Positions 7,119 through 15,198 are shown, counted from the first letter of the stretch. The stretch is 20,603 bases of DNA from Eggerthellaceae bacterium (GCA_900754955.1 CAAEEV010000192.1:1-20603), one strand, 5' to 3'. Program-made: numbers and translations. The notes: a model not told the origin generated them from the sequence alone.

Positions 7119-7723
7119 AGAAGCTGTTCATCATCGGCGGCATGGGCGCTGGCAAGACGGTGGCGCGCAAGGCCCTCACCGACCAGGGGCTCGAGTACAT
7201 CGACCTCGACAAGGTCGGTCACGATGTGCTGAAGTGGGACGTCGTCAAGGAGGAGCTCGTCGAGGCGTTCGGCGACGACATTCTCGATGAGGCGGGCGAG
7301 ATCGTGCGCCCGAAGCTCGCTGCGAAGGCGTTCCTCACGCCCGCCGACACGCGCAAGCTCAACCGCATCACGCTTCCGCGCATTGAGGAGAGCTACACCG
7401 ACAGGATCGTCGAGCTCGAGAAGGCCGGCTGCGAGGCGGTGGTGGTTGAGCATACGGTGTTCAAGAACCGCGCGATGTCGCTCGCATATTCGGCCGACGT
7501 GATCATCGCCATCCTCGCGCCGCTCGAGACGCGCATCAAGCGCGCTGTTGCTTCCGGCTTCGACGAGGCCGACGTGCGGCGCCGCATCGCACGCCAGATC
7601 ACCGACGCCGACCGCATCGAGGCGGCCGATATCGTGTTCAACAACGACGGCACGCCCGAGGAGCTGCGCAACAAGGTGATCGCGTGGTGGGAGGGCTACC
7701 GCGTCAAGGAGGGCCTTGCCTAG
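7115..7723 (+). CDS. coaE: Dephospho-CoA kinase
   Basis: The 202-residue P-loop kinase performs the last step of coenzyme A synthesis, phosphorylating the 3'-hydroxyl of dephospho-CoA. The Walker A motif GGMGAGKT is at residues 8-15, YIDLDKVGHDVL (about 27-38) corresponds to the DADxxAHEVL acceptor-binding segment, and TPADTRKLNRITLPRI resembles the family's R-x-L-x-x-I-x-HP-x-I helix with His replaced by Leu. Family length is about 200. The ATG at 7115 overlaps the mnmA stop, and GGAGG lies 7 bases upstream. The P-loop differs from the common GGIGSGKS. rpsA, coaE and uvrB are neighbours in other actinobacteria, which supports the call. Confidence 0.9.
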   Translation: MKKLFIIGGMGAGKTVARKALTDQGLEYIDLDKVGHDVLKWDVVKEELVEAFGDDILDEAGEIVRPKLAAKAFLTPADTRKLNRITLPRIEESYTDRIVELEKAGCEAVVVEHTVFKNRAMSLAYSADVIIAILAPLETRIKRAVASGFDEADVRRRIARQITDADRIEAADIVFNNDGTPEELRNKVIAWWEGYRVKEGLA

Positions 7724-7751
7724 CGGTTTCGCGTGCGCTGAAAGTTCCCAT

Positions 7752-7795
7752 GTGGGGCGTTGCGGCTGCGGCTGCAACGCCCCACGTTTATTTTC
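7752..7795 (+). terminator. Intrinsic terminator after coaE
   Basis: GTGGGGCGTTGC (7752-7763) pairs perfectly with GCAACGCCCCAC (7774-7785) around a 10-base loop, followed by GTTTATTTTC. The 12-bp stem with a T-rich tail closes the mnmA-coaE unit before the convergent uvrB. Confidence 0.85.
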
Positions 7796-7890
7796 GGGGT
7801 GCCGTTCTCGTTCGCGTGGTCGTTAGCGGCGGGGCTGCAATGCGGGAGCTGCGGTGCTTTCACGCCGCGGCTGCGATCGATTGTGCTGCG

Positions 7891-7913
7891 ACCCCGAGCT
7901 TCTCGGGGCGCTG
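7891..7913 (-). terminator. Weak hairpin downstream of uvrB
   Basis: CCCCGAG (about 7892-7898) and CTCGGGG (about 7902-7908) form a short GC stem just past the uvrB stop as read on the minus strand. No T-run follows in that direction, so termination by this hairpin alone is doubtful. Confidence 0.25.
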
Positions 7914-7934
7914 CCCCCCCGTTCGCGCCTCTCC

Positions 7935-10085
7935 CTACGAGCGACGGCTCGACCCGTAGGCGGCGTTCTTGCGGTTGCCGTAGGCGCTGCCCTTGCGCGC
8001 GGTGCGCTTGAGATCCTTGAGCACGTCCTCCTCGCTCGATCCCTCTACGCTTGCGCGCAGCTTCACCACCTGATCGCGCAGGCGGGCGGCTTCCTCGAAG
8101 TTCATGTCGCGCGATGCGGCGGCCATATCGTCCTCCATCGACGAGATGATGCGCAGCACCTCCTCGCGCGAGAGTTCGGCAAGCTCCTTGTTGACCTGCT
8201 CGGCGGTGGTTCCCTCGACGTCCTCGGTGATGTAACCCATGATGTCGTTGATGGCCTTGCGGATCGTCTGCGGCTCGATGCCGTGCTCCTCGTTGTAGGC
8301 CATCTGGATCTCGCGACGCCGGCGCGTCTCGTCGATGGCGCGCTTCATCGAGTCGGTGATCTTGTCGGCGTACATGATCACCTGGCCCGAGACGTTGCGC
8401 GCCGCGCGGCCGATCGTCTGGATGAGGGAGCGGTGGTTGCGCAGGAAGCCCTCCTTGTCGGCATCGAGGATGGCCACGAGCGACACCTCGGGCAAGTCGA
8501 GGCCCTCGCGCAGCAGGTTGATGCCGACGAGCACGTCGAACTCGCCGCGGCGCAGGTCGCGCAGGATCTCCACGCGTTCGAGCGTGCCGATGTCGGAGTG
8601 CATGTAGCGGGCGCGTACGCCCTGGTCGAGCAGGTGGTCGGTCAGATCCTCCGCCATCTTCTTGGTCAGTGTGGTGATGAGCACGCGCTCGTCGCGCGCG
8701 GCGCGTTCCTTCGCCTCGTCGATGATGTCATCGATCTGGCTCGCACTCGTGCGCACGATGATATCGGGATCGAGCAGGCCCGTGGGGCGGATGATCTGCT
8801 CGACCTGCTGCTGCGAAACCTTCTCCTCGTAGTCGCCCGGGGTGGCCGACACGTAGATGAACTGCGGAACGCGCTCCTCGAACTCGTCGAAGCGCAACGG
8901 GCGGTTGTCGAGACAGCTCGGCAGGCGAAACCCGTGCTCGGCAAGGGTGATCTTGCGGGAGCGGTCGCCCTCGTGCATGCCGCGGATCTGAGGCACCGTC
9001 ACGTGGCTCTCGTCGATGATGCAGAGGAAGTCCTTGGGGAAGTAGTCGATGAGCGTATAGGGCGGCTCGCCGGGGTCGCGTCCATCGAGGTGGCGCGAGT
9101 AGTTCTCGATGCCGCTGCAGAACCCCATCGTCTCGAGCATTTCGAGATCGTAGTTCGTGCGCATCTCGAGACGCTGCGCTTCGAGCAGCTTGCCTTCCGC
9201 CTTGAACTGCTGGAGGCGCTCGCGCAGCTCGTCGCGGATGGTGACGAGCGCGTGATCGAGTTTCGGCTTGGCGGTGACGTAGTGCGAGGCGGGCCAGATG
9301 GGCAGCGCCTCGTAGTCGTTGACGATCTCGCCGGTGACGTGGTCGACCTCGGCGATGCGCTCGATCTCGTCGCCCCAGAACTCGATGCGGATGGGATTGT
9401 CGGCGTAGGGCGGGAACACGTCGAGGGCGTCGCCGCGCACGCGGAACGTGCCGCGCTTGAGCTCGTAGTCGTTGCGGTCGTACTGGATGTCGATGAGCTC
9501 GTGGATGATGTCGTCGCGGTCGGCTTCCTTCTGCTTGTCGACGAACACGGCGAGGCCGGCGTAGTCCATGGGGCTGCCGATGCCGTAGATGCAGCTCACC
9601 GACGCCACAACGATGACGTCGCGTCGGGAGAGCAGGGCGCTCGTGGCGGCGTGGCGTAGCTTCTCGACCTCCTCGTTGATGGAGGCGTCCTTCTCGATGA
9701 AGGTGTCGGACGAGGGCACGTACGCCTCGGGCTGGTAGTAGTCGTAGTAGCTGACGAAGTACACCACGGCGTTGTCGGGGAAGAACTCTTTGAGCTCAGC
9801 GGCGAGCTGTGCGGCGAGGGTCTTGTTGGGCGCGAGCACGAGCGTGGGCTTCTGCACGGCCTCGATCGTCTTCGCCATGGTGAAGGTCTTGCCCGATCCG
9901 GTGACGCCGAGCAGCGTCTGGTAGCGCAGGCCCTCTTCAACGCCGCGAGCGAGCGCGGCGATGGCCTGGGGCTGATCGCCAGCGGGCTCATAGGGCGACA
10001 CGACCTTGAGCGGTGTGTTGGACAGGCGCACCTCGGGTAGCTTGCCTGCCATCTCGATGCCCTCGATGTTGGAAAGATGTGCCAT
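7935..10085 (-). CDS. uvrB: Excinuclease ABC subunit B
   Basis: The 716-residue DNA-damage recognition helicase of nucleotide excision repair is loaded by UvrA and recruits UvrC. Walker A GVTGSGKT is at residues 60-67, and the beta-hairpin [17 protein letters not shown] (about 113-129) clamps the damaged strand. CIIDESH (Walker B), the helicase motif QTIGRAARN, and a C-terminal UVR helix pair with [18 protein letters not shown] follow. It is about 40 residues longer than E. coli UvrB, mostly in a basic tail after the UVR motif. The start is ATG 10085, chosen because GAGGAGG lies 6 bases upstream on the minus strand; an ATG 12 codons earlier has no such site and lies downstream of the predicted -10 by only a few bases. 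Confidence 0.98.
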   Translation of the reverse strand: MAHLSNIEGIEMAGKLPEVRLSNTPLKVVSPYEPAGDQPQAIAALARGVEEGLRYQTLLGVTGSGKTFTMAKTIEAVQKPTLVLAPNKTLAAQLAAELKEFFPDNAVVYFVSYYDYYQPEAYVPSSDTFIEKDASINEEVEKLRHAATSALLSRRDVIVVASVSCIYGIGSPMDYAGLAVFVDKQKEADRDDIIHELIDIQYDRNDYELKRGTFRVRGDALDVFPPYADNPIRIEFWGDEIERIAEVDHVTGEIVNDYEALPIWPASHYVTAKPKLDHALVTIRDELRERLQQFKAEGKLLEAQRLEMRTNYDLEMLETMGFCSGIENYSRHLDGRDPGEPPYTLIDYFPKDFLCIIDESHVTVPQIRGMHEGDRSRKITLAEHGFRLPSCLDNRPLRFDEFEERVPQFIYVSATPGDYEEKVSQQQVEQIIRPTGLLDPDIIVRTSASQIDDIIDEAKERAARDERVLITTLTKKMAEDLTDHLLDQGVRARYMHSDIGTLERVEILRDLRRGEFDVLVGINLLREGLDLPEVSLVAILDADKEGFLRNHRSLIQTIGRAARNVSGQVIMYADKITDSMKRAIDETRRRREIQMAYNEEHGIEPQTIRKAINDIMGYITEDVEGTTAEQVNKELAELSREEVLRIISSMEDDMAAASRDMNFEEAARLRDQVVKLRASVEGSSEEDVLKDLKRTARKGSAYGNRKNAAYGSSRRS

Positions 10086-10111
10086 GCTGAGCCTCCTCGT
10101 ATCGGATCGCC

Positions 10112-10141
10112 AGTGTAACACAGGATGATAAACACGAACAA
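10112..10141 (-). promoter_or_regulatory. uvrB promoter
   Basis: On the minus strand, TTGTTC (10136-10141) and TACACT (10112-10117) are separated by 18 bases. The -10 is preceded by TG one base away, giving the extended form TGT-TACACT. Transcription would start near 10105, about 20 bases before the uvrB start. Confidence 0.5.
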
Positions 10142-10148
10142 ATGATCT
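10135..10148. promoter_or_regulatory. Candidate LexA (SOS) operator
   Basis: CGAACAAATGATCT matches the Gram-positive/actinobacterial SOS box CGAAC-n4-GTTCG perfectly in the left half and at 3 of 5 positions in the right half. It overlaps the -35 of the uvrB promoter and lies just upstream of the divergent promoter. uvrB is a LexA target in many bacteria. The match is imperfect, so this is tentative. Confidence 0.35.
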
Positions 10149-10156
10149 GATAAGTC

Positions 10157-10185
10157 TTGAAAGTAATACGGTATGACTCTATACT
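10157..10185 (+). promoter_or_regulatory. Promoter of the RHH/PIN/recN unit
   Basis: TTGAAA (10157-10162) and TATACT (10180-10185) are separated by exactly 17 bases. Each element has one or two mismatches to the sigma-70 consensus. Transcription would begin near 10192, leaving a leader of about 20 bases before ATG 10213. No comparable promoter was found between this point and recN. Confidence 0.75.
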
Positions 10186-10212
10186 GCCTCCTGATAGCGG
10201 AAAGGACGGCCC

Positions 10213-10497
10213 ATGGACGGAATGGTGACGGCACGTGTGCCGATTGAAGTGAAAGAGCGCGTGAACGCGCTGCTGCGCGAGCGCGGTTCGTCGCCGACCG
10301 AGCTGGTCAACGCGGCGTACGCGTACTATCTCTCGTGCGGCGAGCTTCCGCAGGCGCCCGGCGAGGCGGTGCCGACGCGCGTTGCGCTCACGCGCGATCA
10401 GGCACGGGACCTGCGCGCCAGGCTCGCGGCGGCGCGCTGCCCGCTGCCCGCTTCGTACTGGAGCCGCATCGACGGGGAAGAGGGGTGGCGTCCGTGA
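10213..10497 (+). CDS. Ribbon-helix-helix protein, RelB/DinJ-like antitoxin
   Basis: The 94-residue product opens with a short beta strand (VTARVPIEV, 5-13) and two helices (KERVNALLRERGSSPTELVNAAYAYYLSCGELP), the pattern of an RHH DNA-binding dimer as in RelB/DinJ antitoxins. The part after residue 45 would wrap the partner protein. It overlaps the next gene by 4 bases (GTGA), the coupled arrangement typical of antitoxin-toxin pairs, and antitoxins of this type commonly repress their own promoter. The start is ATG 10213; GGAAAGGA precedes it by about 8 bases. Assignment to DinJ specifically is by appearance only. The partner looks PIN-like rather than YafQ-like, so the pairing is mixed. Confidence 0.7.
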   Translation: MDGMVTARVPIEVKERVNALLRERGSSPTELVNAAYAYYLSCGELPQAPGEAVPTRVALTRDQARDLRARLAAARCPLPASYWSRIDGEEGWRP

Positions 10498-10925
10498 GGC
10501 TTCTGCTCGACGAAACCGTTCTCATCGAACTTGTGGGGGAGCGGCAGCCCTATTGCGCGTGCTGGAACAAGCTCGCCGCGCTGCAGCTCACGCATGCGGC
10601 GGAGCTCTGGGTTCCCGCTGACGCGTACGGCGTCCTCAAGCGCGCGCTCGACAACGAGCTGCCTGCGCGCGAGGTGTCCTCGGCGCTTGCCGCCACCCTC
10701 GATTTCATCGAGGTGTGCTCGGTGGCCGCCGATGACGTGCGCCGTGCCCTGGAGGGCGAGGACTACGACGAGGCGCTGCTCGACGCCTGCGCGCGGAAGG
10801 TCAAGGCCGATTTCATCATCACGCGGCGCGCGCCGTTCAGCGCGTCGGCGCGCGTCTGCACGCCTGAGGGCTTTTTCGACGAGCTCGAGCGCGCCGGCAC
10901 GGTGTTCGAGCTCGTCGACCTGTAA
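10494..10925 (+). CDS. PIN-domain-like protein with incomplete active site, possible VapC-type toxin
   Basis: The 143-residue product starts with MRLLLDETVLIELV, the first strand of PIN domains, and contains DYDEALLDACARKVKADFIITRR (90-112, here given in two parts: DYDEALLDACARKVKA and DFIITRR) and VCTPEGFFDEL near the end. That is the order seen in PIN_3/VapC RNases. Of the four acidic active-site residues, D6 is present, the usual DxN becomes DET, the second acid is not found near 40-46, the third is E93, and the fourth after TRR is absent. It may be an inactive or altered nuclease. GTG 10494 overlaps the upstream stop and follows AGAGGGG. Its stop lies 57 bases before recN. Confidence 0.65.
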   Translation: MRLLLDETVLIELVGERQPYCACWNKLAALQLTHAAELWVPADAYGVLKRALDNELPAREVSSALAATLDFIEVCSVAADDVRRALEGEDYDEALLDACARKVKADFIITRRAPFSASARVCTPEGFFDELERAGTVFELVDL

Positions 10926-10982
10926 GATGGTGGTCAAACGCGCGGCGCCACTGGGGCGCCTTGAAGGCGAGGAGCGGTAAGG

Positions 10983-12686
10983 ATGATTGACGAGATTCGC
11001 GTGCACGACGTCGCGCTCATCCGCGAGGCGTGTATGACGCCTGCACGAGGGCTGACGGTGCTCACAGGCGAGACGGGCGCGGGCAAGACGGCGCTCATCT
11101 CGGCGTGCAAGTTGCTCGCGGGGGAGCGCGCCGACAAGACGATGGTGCGCGAGGGTGCTGCGGCTGCGCTCGTGGAGGGGCGCTTCTTCCTCGACGAGGC
11201 AGCGCTCCGAAACGCGCAGGGGGATACGCCCGACGCGGAAGACGACGCGGCGTCTTTTGGCGAGGACGCCACCGATGCCGAGGTGGTGGTCGCGCGCCGG
11301 CTCGGTGCCGACGGGCGCTCGCGCGTGACGGTCAATGGCCGCATGTCGAGCGTGTCTCAGCTCTCCGCACTCATCGCGCCTTCTGTCGAGTTGTGCGGTC
11401 AGCACGAGCATCAGGCGCTCATGCGCGCCTCCGCGCACGGCGCACTGCTCGACGGCTGGGCGGCAGACGAGCTCGCCGATCTGCTCGAGGCGTATCGCGC
11501 AGCGTTTGCGGAGGCGCGCCGCGCGGCGGCGGCCTACGAGCGGGTGCGGGAGGCGTCAAACGCCTCGGCGGCATCGCTCGACGAGGCGCGCTTCACGCTG
11601 CGCCAGATTGATGCCGTCTCCCCCGAGGAGGGCGAATACGAGGAGCTTCTTTCCTATCTCGAGAAAGCCGAGCACGCCGAGTCGCTCGCGCAGGCGGCTA
11701 ACGGCGCCTACGAGGGCCTTTCGGGCGAGAGCGGTGCGCTTGACGGCATCGGCGCAGCCATCGAGGCGCTGCGCGAGGGCGCGCGGTTCGACGAGTCGCT
11801 CGGCGCGTACGCCGCATCGCTGCAGGAGGCGAGCTTCGTCATCGAGGACGTCGCGCGCGATGTGCTCTCGTATCGCGACAGCATCGAATACGATGCCGCG
11901 ACGCTCGCCGAGGCGCAGGAGCGCGCCTCGGCCTACCAGGGGCTGATGCGCTCCTTCGGGCCGCGCTTGGAAGACGTGTTCGCGCGAAGGGACGAGGCAC
12001 GCGAGCTCGTCTCGGCGGTCGATGACGCCGACGAGCGCGAGCGGCGTGCGAAGGCCGCGCTCGACGCGGCCGAGGAAGCCCTCGCCGCCGCCGCTGCGGC
12101 GCTGCACGACGCGCGCCTCGCCGCGGCGCCGCGCTTCGCCCGCGAAGTCAACGAGGTGATGGGCAAGCTCGAGATGGGCACGGCAGAGCTTGTGATCGAC
12201 GTCGATCTTCTTCCGCGCGCGTCGTGGACGGCGAGCGGTCCCTCATCGGTCGAGTTCATGTTTCGCCCTGGTACGGGCATGCAGGCGCGCCCGCTCGCGC
12301 GCATCGCCTCGGGCGGTGAGATGAGCCGCGTCATGCTGGCTGTCCACGTCGCGCTCGGCGAGCGCGACGGCGTCTCGACGCTCGTGTTCGACGAGGTGGA
12401 TGCGGGTGTGGGCGGTGCGACGGCGGTGTCGCTCGCGCGGGTGCTGGCGGGTCTCGCCCGAACACACCAGGTCATCGCAATCACGCATCTGGCGCAGGTT
12501 GCAGTTGAAGCCGACGCCCATTATGTGGTCGTCAAGTCGCAGGGCGAGATGCCCGAAACGGAGCTGCACGAAGTCGAGGGGGCCGAACGTGAGGCCGAGG
12601 TGGCGCGCATGCTGTCGGGCGATGCGACCGAGGCGTCGCTCGCGCACGCACGCGAGATGCTCGCGAACGCGCGCGAGAGCAGATAG
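10983..12686 (+). CDS. recN: DNA repair protein RecN
   Basis: The 567-residue SMC-like ATPase acts early in double-strand-break repair by binding and bridging DNA ends. The N-terminal half-ATPase has Walker A GETGAGKT (29-36) and the VTVNGR segment followed by LCGQHEHQ. A long Ala/Glu/Arg-rich coiled coil spans about 150-385. The C-terminal half has SGGEMSRVMLA (signature), TLVFDEVDAGVGG (Walker B and D-loop) and ITHLAQVA. Family length is about 550-590. The start is ATG 10983, behind GGCGAGGAG at 8 bases. It is probably transcribed from the 10157 promoter with the RHH/PIN pair; in related genomes recN more often follows a NAD kinase gene, which is my recollection and not shown here. Confidence 0.97.
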   Translation: MIDEIRVHDVALIREACMTPARGLTVLTGETGAGKTALISACKLLAGERADKTMVREGAAAALVEGRFFLDEAALRNAQGDTPDAEDDAASFGEDATDAEVVVARRLGADGRSRVTVNGRMSSVSQLSALIAPSVELCGQHEHQALMRASAHGALLDGWAADELADLLEAYRAAFAEARRAAAAYERVREASNASAASLDEARFTLRQIDAVSPEEGEYEELLSYLEKAEHAESLAQAANGAYEGLSGESGALDGIGAAIEALREGARFDESLGAYAASLQEASFVIEDVARDVLSYRDSIEYDAATLAEAQERASAYQGLMRSFGPRLEDVFARRDEARELVSAVDDADERERRAKAALDAAEEALAAAAAALHDARLAAAPRFAREVNEVMGKLEMGTAELVIDVDLLPRASWTASGPSSVEFMFRPGTGMQARPLARIASGGEMSRVMLAVHVALGERDGVSTLVFDEVDAGVGGATAVSLARVLAGLARTHQVIAITHLAQVAVEADAHYVVVKSQGEMPETELHEVEGAEREAEVARMLSGDATEASLAHAREMLANARESR

Positions 12687-12692
12687 CGTGCC

Positions 12693-13973
12693 CTACATGT
12701 CGGCGGGGTCGTTGTAGGCGAGCAGCTCGTCGATCGTGACGAAGCGGAAGCCCTGCTCCTTGAGGTAGGGCAGTGCGATGCGCAGCGCCTCCACGGTCTG
12801 CGAGCGATCGCCGCCGCCGTCGTGCATGAGGATGATGCTGCCGTTCTTCGCCTGCTTGATCTTCTCGGCGATGGCCTCGGCGCCGGGGCGGCGCCAGTCC
12901 TCGGTGTCGATGTTCCAGCCGATCTCGGCGCTCACGAGCGGCTTGAGGTTGAGCGCGGTCGACTCGTTGAAGTTGCCGCCCGGCGTGCGGATCACGTGGC
13001 TCGCCTCGGCGCCCGTCACCTGCGAGATGGCATCGTAGCCCTTCTGCACCTCCTGCACCTGCTCCTCGGCGCTCATGTAGCCGAGGTTTACGCCCTGGCC
13101 GCTGCCCGCAGCGTGGTCCCAGGTGTGCGTGCAGATCTGGTGCCCCTCGTTGTAGGCGCGCTTGACCGAATCGGCTTTCGCGCCGTCGATCTGGGAGCCG
13201 ATGGTGAAGAACGTCGCCTTCGCCCCGTTCTCGGCGAGGATGTCGAGGATCTGATCGGTGGTGTCGGGCCAGGGCCCGTCGTCGAAGGTGAGAGCGACGA
13301 CGCGATCGTCGCCGGTCTGGGCGTTGTACTTCTTGACAACGGCGTTCGTCGGTTCCTCAACCGTCTCGTCGACGACGATGCCCGAAACGTTGCCTGTCTT
13401 GCGGTTGGCCTTGCCGGGTGTTCCGTCGTCGGTGTAGCGATGGATGGCACCCGAGCCCTCGAACACGAGCTGAGGCGCCACGTCGACCGTCGACTCGGTG
13501 TAGTCCTCCGTCACGTCGTGGCCGTGGTCGATCTGGACGGTGTCGCCTTCGGCGATCACGGCGTTCTCGTCGTCCACCTCGGTGCCGTTGACCGTGGCAG
13601 TGAAGCGCACGCCGCCGCCCTCCTCGGCGATGCTGCCGTCAATTGCGAGCAGGTTGCCCGGGGTGGGCGTCACGATGCCGGCGTCCACGAGGTCGCTGAG
13701 CGTGCTGCCTGTGGCCACGCGCTCCTCCTGGCCGTTCACGGTGATGTCGATGTGCAACGACTGAACGTACGCGAAGATGCCCACGCCGACGAGGGCTGCG
13801 GCGAGCACGGCGACGGCGCCGCCGATGATCTTGTTGCGTTTCGGAGCGGGTTCGGGGCGGCGCATGGTGGGACGGGCCGCCCTGACGCGCGCGGCGTCTT
13901 CGAGGGGGATGGTCTGCGGCGCCGATGCGCGCGCCGAGGGCCGCGCGGCGGCGCGGCGGGGATTGTTGCTCAT
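12693..13973 (-). CDS. Membrane-anchored polysaccharide deacetylase (NodB-type)
   Basis: The 426-residue product has an Arg/Ala/Pro-rich cytoplasmic N terminus (1-46), one transmembrane helix (about 48-70), an outside ubiquitin-like region (74-150, DUF348-like: HIDITVNGQEERVATGSTLS), and a NodB deacetylase domain (about 225-420). The catalytic motifs are complete: TFDD (229-232), HTWDH (283-287) for metal, RTPGGNFN (329-336), DTEDW (356-360), and ILMHDG with H384. Such enzymes remove acetyl groups from peptidoglycan or other wall glycans, often giving lysozyme resistance; the substrate here is unknown. The start is ATG 13973, behind AGGAGA at 8 bases on the minus strand. Its stop is 6 bases from the recN stop, with no terminator between. 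Confidence 0.93.
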   Translation of the reverse strand: MSNNPRRAAARPSARASAPQTIPLEDAARVRAARPTMRRPEPAPKRNKIIGGAVAVLAAALVGVGIFAYVQSLHIDITVNGQEERVATGSTLSDLVDAGIVTPTPGNLLAIDGSIAEEGGGVRFTATVNGTEVDDENAVIAEGDTVQIDHGHDVTEDYTESTVDVAPQLVFEGSGAIHRYTDDGTPGKANRKTGNVSGIVVDETVEEPTNAVVKKYNAQTGDDRVVALTFDDGPWPDTTDQILDILAENGAKATFFTIGSQIDGAKADSVKRAYNEGHQICTHTWDHAAGSGQGVNLGYMSAEEQVQEVQKGYDAISQVTGAEASHVIRTPGGNFNESTALNLKPLVSAEIGWNIDTEDWRRPGAEAIAEKIKQAKNGSIILMHDGGGDRSQTVEALRIALPYLKEQGFRFVTIDELLAYNDPADM

Positions 13974-14156
13974 GATGTCTCCTGGCTATATGGCAAGCGC
14001 GCCTTGCGCGCGTGTGCTTCGGTGGGTCTCATCGACCATACCGCACCATGATCTACAAATGCACTACGCAGGGCAAGGATGCGCATTCGACACAAAAACA
14101 ATTTGAAGATTAAAGCTCGTCTGTGACGGTATCGTGCCGCGTGCATGAATTTTTCT
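13974..14156. other. Divergent intergenic region upstream of the deacetylase
   Basis: No gene is visible. On the minus strand a short inverted repeat (GCGCGC/GCGCGC around 13994-14010) lies in the predicted leader of the deacetylase. I could not pick a convincing promoter for that gene: several TTG-starting hexamers exist, but none is paired with a good -10 at proper spacing. The stretch 14085-14125 is AT-richer than the surroundings. Confidence 0.4.
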
Positions 14157-14184
14157 TTGCAATTTCGTCTGGATATGCTACATT
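14157..14184 (+). promoter_or_regulatory. Promoter of the tryptophan T-box/ECF operon
   Basis: TTGCAA (14157-14162) and TACATT (14179-14184) are separated by 16 bases. The -10 is extended (TGC-TACATT from 14176). The transcript would start near 14191, about 25 bases before stem I of the T-box. Confidence 0.65.
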
Positions 14185-14212
14185 CCGCTCCGTAATTGAA
14201 TACCTTAAAACC

Positions 14213-14497
14213 GTTGAGGCGAAGATCAAGCCATCACGAGCACTCACAGAGAGCGGGCGTAGCTGAGATTCCCGCAGGAACGCTGGATGGTAAATGGATC
14301 GCCGAGGGAAAGGGGAAAGGCCGCAGTTCGCTGCATCGCAGGGAACGGGCTGAGTATCTGGACCGTGAGCCCGCGTTAGAGGCAAGGCGTGTGATAGCAC
14401 GTCGCAGAGGGGGTTCGCTCATGCGAACCAATTAAAGGTGGCACCGCAGATCTTTTAAGACCTGTCCTTTAATCCAAAGGACAGGTCTTTTTTGTTT
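14213..14497 (+). promoter_or_regulatory. T-box leader, tRNA-Trp specific
   Basis: This RNA leader senses uncharged tRNA and controls read-through. Stem I closes with GGCGA (14218-14222)/TCGCC (14299-14303) and continues with GCCATC (14230-14235)/GATGGT (14286-14291). The AGAGAG motif is at 14248-14253 and a GCGGG/CCCGC distal stem at 14253-14275. The specifier loop 3' side (14292-14298) reads AAATGGA, giving UGG (Trp) followed by A; AUG is the other reading. A GGTTCGC/GCGAACC hairpin (stem III) precedes the T-box AAAGGTGGCACCGC (14434-14447). The bulge is UGGC, whose last base pairs with G73, the tRNA-Trp discriminator, and not with A73 of tRNA-Met. The antiterminator helix TTAAAGG (14432-14438)/CCTTTAA (14466-14472) excludes the terminator. 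Confidence 0.93.
14457..14497 (+). terminator. T-box-controlled terminator (Trp leader)
   Basis: AAGACCTGTCCTTT (14457-14470) pairs with AAAGGACAGGTCTT (14476-14489): 14 bp, a 5-base loop, then TTTTGTTTT. Its left arm contains the sequence used by the antiterminator, the expected mutually exclusive switch. Confidence 0.95.
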
Positions 14498-14622
14498 TCT
14501 TGCGACGCCCCTCGGGTTCCTCGCCCGCGTCTTTACGGCCTTTAAGGTAGACGGACTTGTCCGCCCCTCGAAGGCGGACGCGACAAGGCGGCTTCGCGCC
14601 GCCAGGAAAGGACTGAGGAACC
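14498..14622 (+). other. Post-terminator leader of the ECF operon
   Basis: These 125 bases between the T-box terminator and the first gene hold two hairpins: GTCCGCC (14559-14565)/GGCGGAC (14573-14579) and GGCGGC (14587-14592)/GCCGCC (14598-14603). The second sits directly before the ribosome-binding region AGGAAAGGACTGAGGAACC. They might modulate translation or may simply be GC-rich spacer. Confidence 0.35.
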
Positions 14623-15198
14623 ATGACCGAACTCAACACCGCAGCAGCACGCAAGCGCATCGTCGCCGAGCGCGAGAGGGAGGGCCTCTGCGTTCGCGAC
14701 CTCATCCTGGTCGCCGTCCTGCTGGCAGCAGGCGCCGTGCTCAAGCTCACCGTCTCGAGCTTTCTGAGCTTCGGCGGCATGAAACCCAACTTCATCATCG
14801 CCATGTACTGCCTCGCCATCATCCTCGTGCGGCCCAAGCTCGCCCAGGCGATCGCGATCGGCCTCATCGCCGGGCTCATCTGCCAGATCCCGATGCTCGC
14901 GGCAACGCCCTACGTCAACATTCCCTCCGAGGTACTCGGCGCGCTCGCCTGCGGCCTGCTCATTCGCATCCCGCTGAAGATCGGCGGCAAGCTCGACCTG
15001 AACCCGCTCGTGACCACCTTCCTCTCGACCGTCGTCTCGGGCTACACGTTCGCGATCATCGTCGGCGTGGTGCTCAACGGCCTGAGCCTTCCCGTGACGC
15101 TCGTTACCTACGCCGTCATGGTGTTCGGCACGGCGACGATCAACTGCATCCTGGTGGCGGTGCTTGCGATGCCGCTGCGCCGCGTGCTCGAGCGTTAG
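14623..15198 (+). CDS. ECF transporter S component, TrpP-like (tryptophan)
   Basis: The 191-residue membrane protein has a charged N-terminal segment (1-25) and about five to six hydrophobic helices. Residues 28-60 contain the pattern GAVLKLTVSSF...GGMKPNF, which resembles B. subtilis TrpP, where GGMKPD sits after the first helix. S components bind the substrate and are coupled by EcfT to the ATPases. Tryptophan as substrate is supported by this resemblance and, independently, by the tRNA-Trp T-box in front of the operon. The start is ATG 14623, with GAGGA and AAGGA just upstream. The ATPase and T genes follow directly, so this is a self-contained (group I-like) module. Confidence 0.85.
   Translation: MTELNTAAARKRIVAEREREGLCVRDLILVAVLLAAGAVLKLTVSSFLSFGGMKPNFIIAMYCLAIILVRPKLAQAIAIGLIAGLICQIPMLAATPYVNIPSEVLGALACGLLIRIPLKIGGKLDLNPLVTTFLSTVVSGYTFAIIVGVVLNGLSLPVTLVTYAVMVFGTATINCILVAVLAMPLRRVLER

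Noticed and set aside
7854..9659. A 601-codon plus-strand frame inside uvrB
   Set aside because: It is the complement of uvrB, lacks a ribosome-binding site, and is made of Val, Asp, His and Ala runs without motifs.
10927..10980. A 17-residue frame between the PIN gene and recN
   Set aside because: It is too short to judge and has no good ribosome-binding site; it might couple translation but nothing shows this.
12822..14051. A 409-codon plus-strand frame opposite the deacetylase
   Set aside because: The minus-strand deacetylase has all catalytic motifs, while this frame has none.
14196..14435. A 79-codon plus-strand frame and its minus-strand mirror in the Trp leader
   Set aside because: The region folds as a T-box with all expected motifs; the open frames are by chance.
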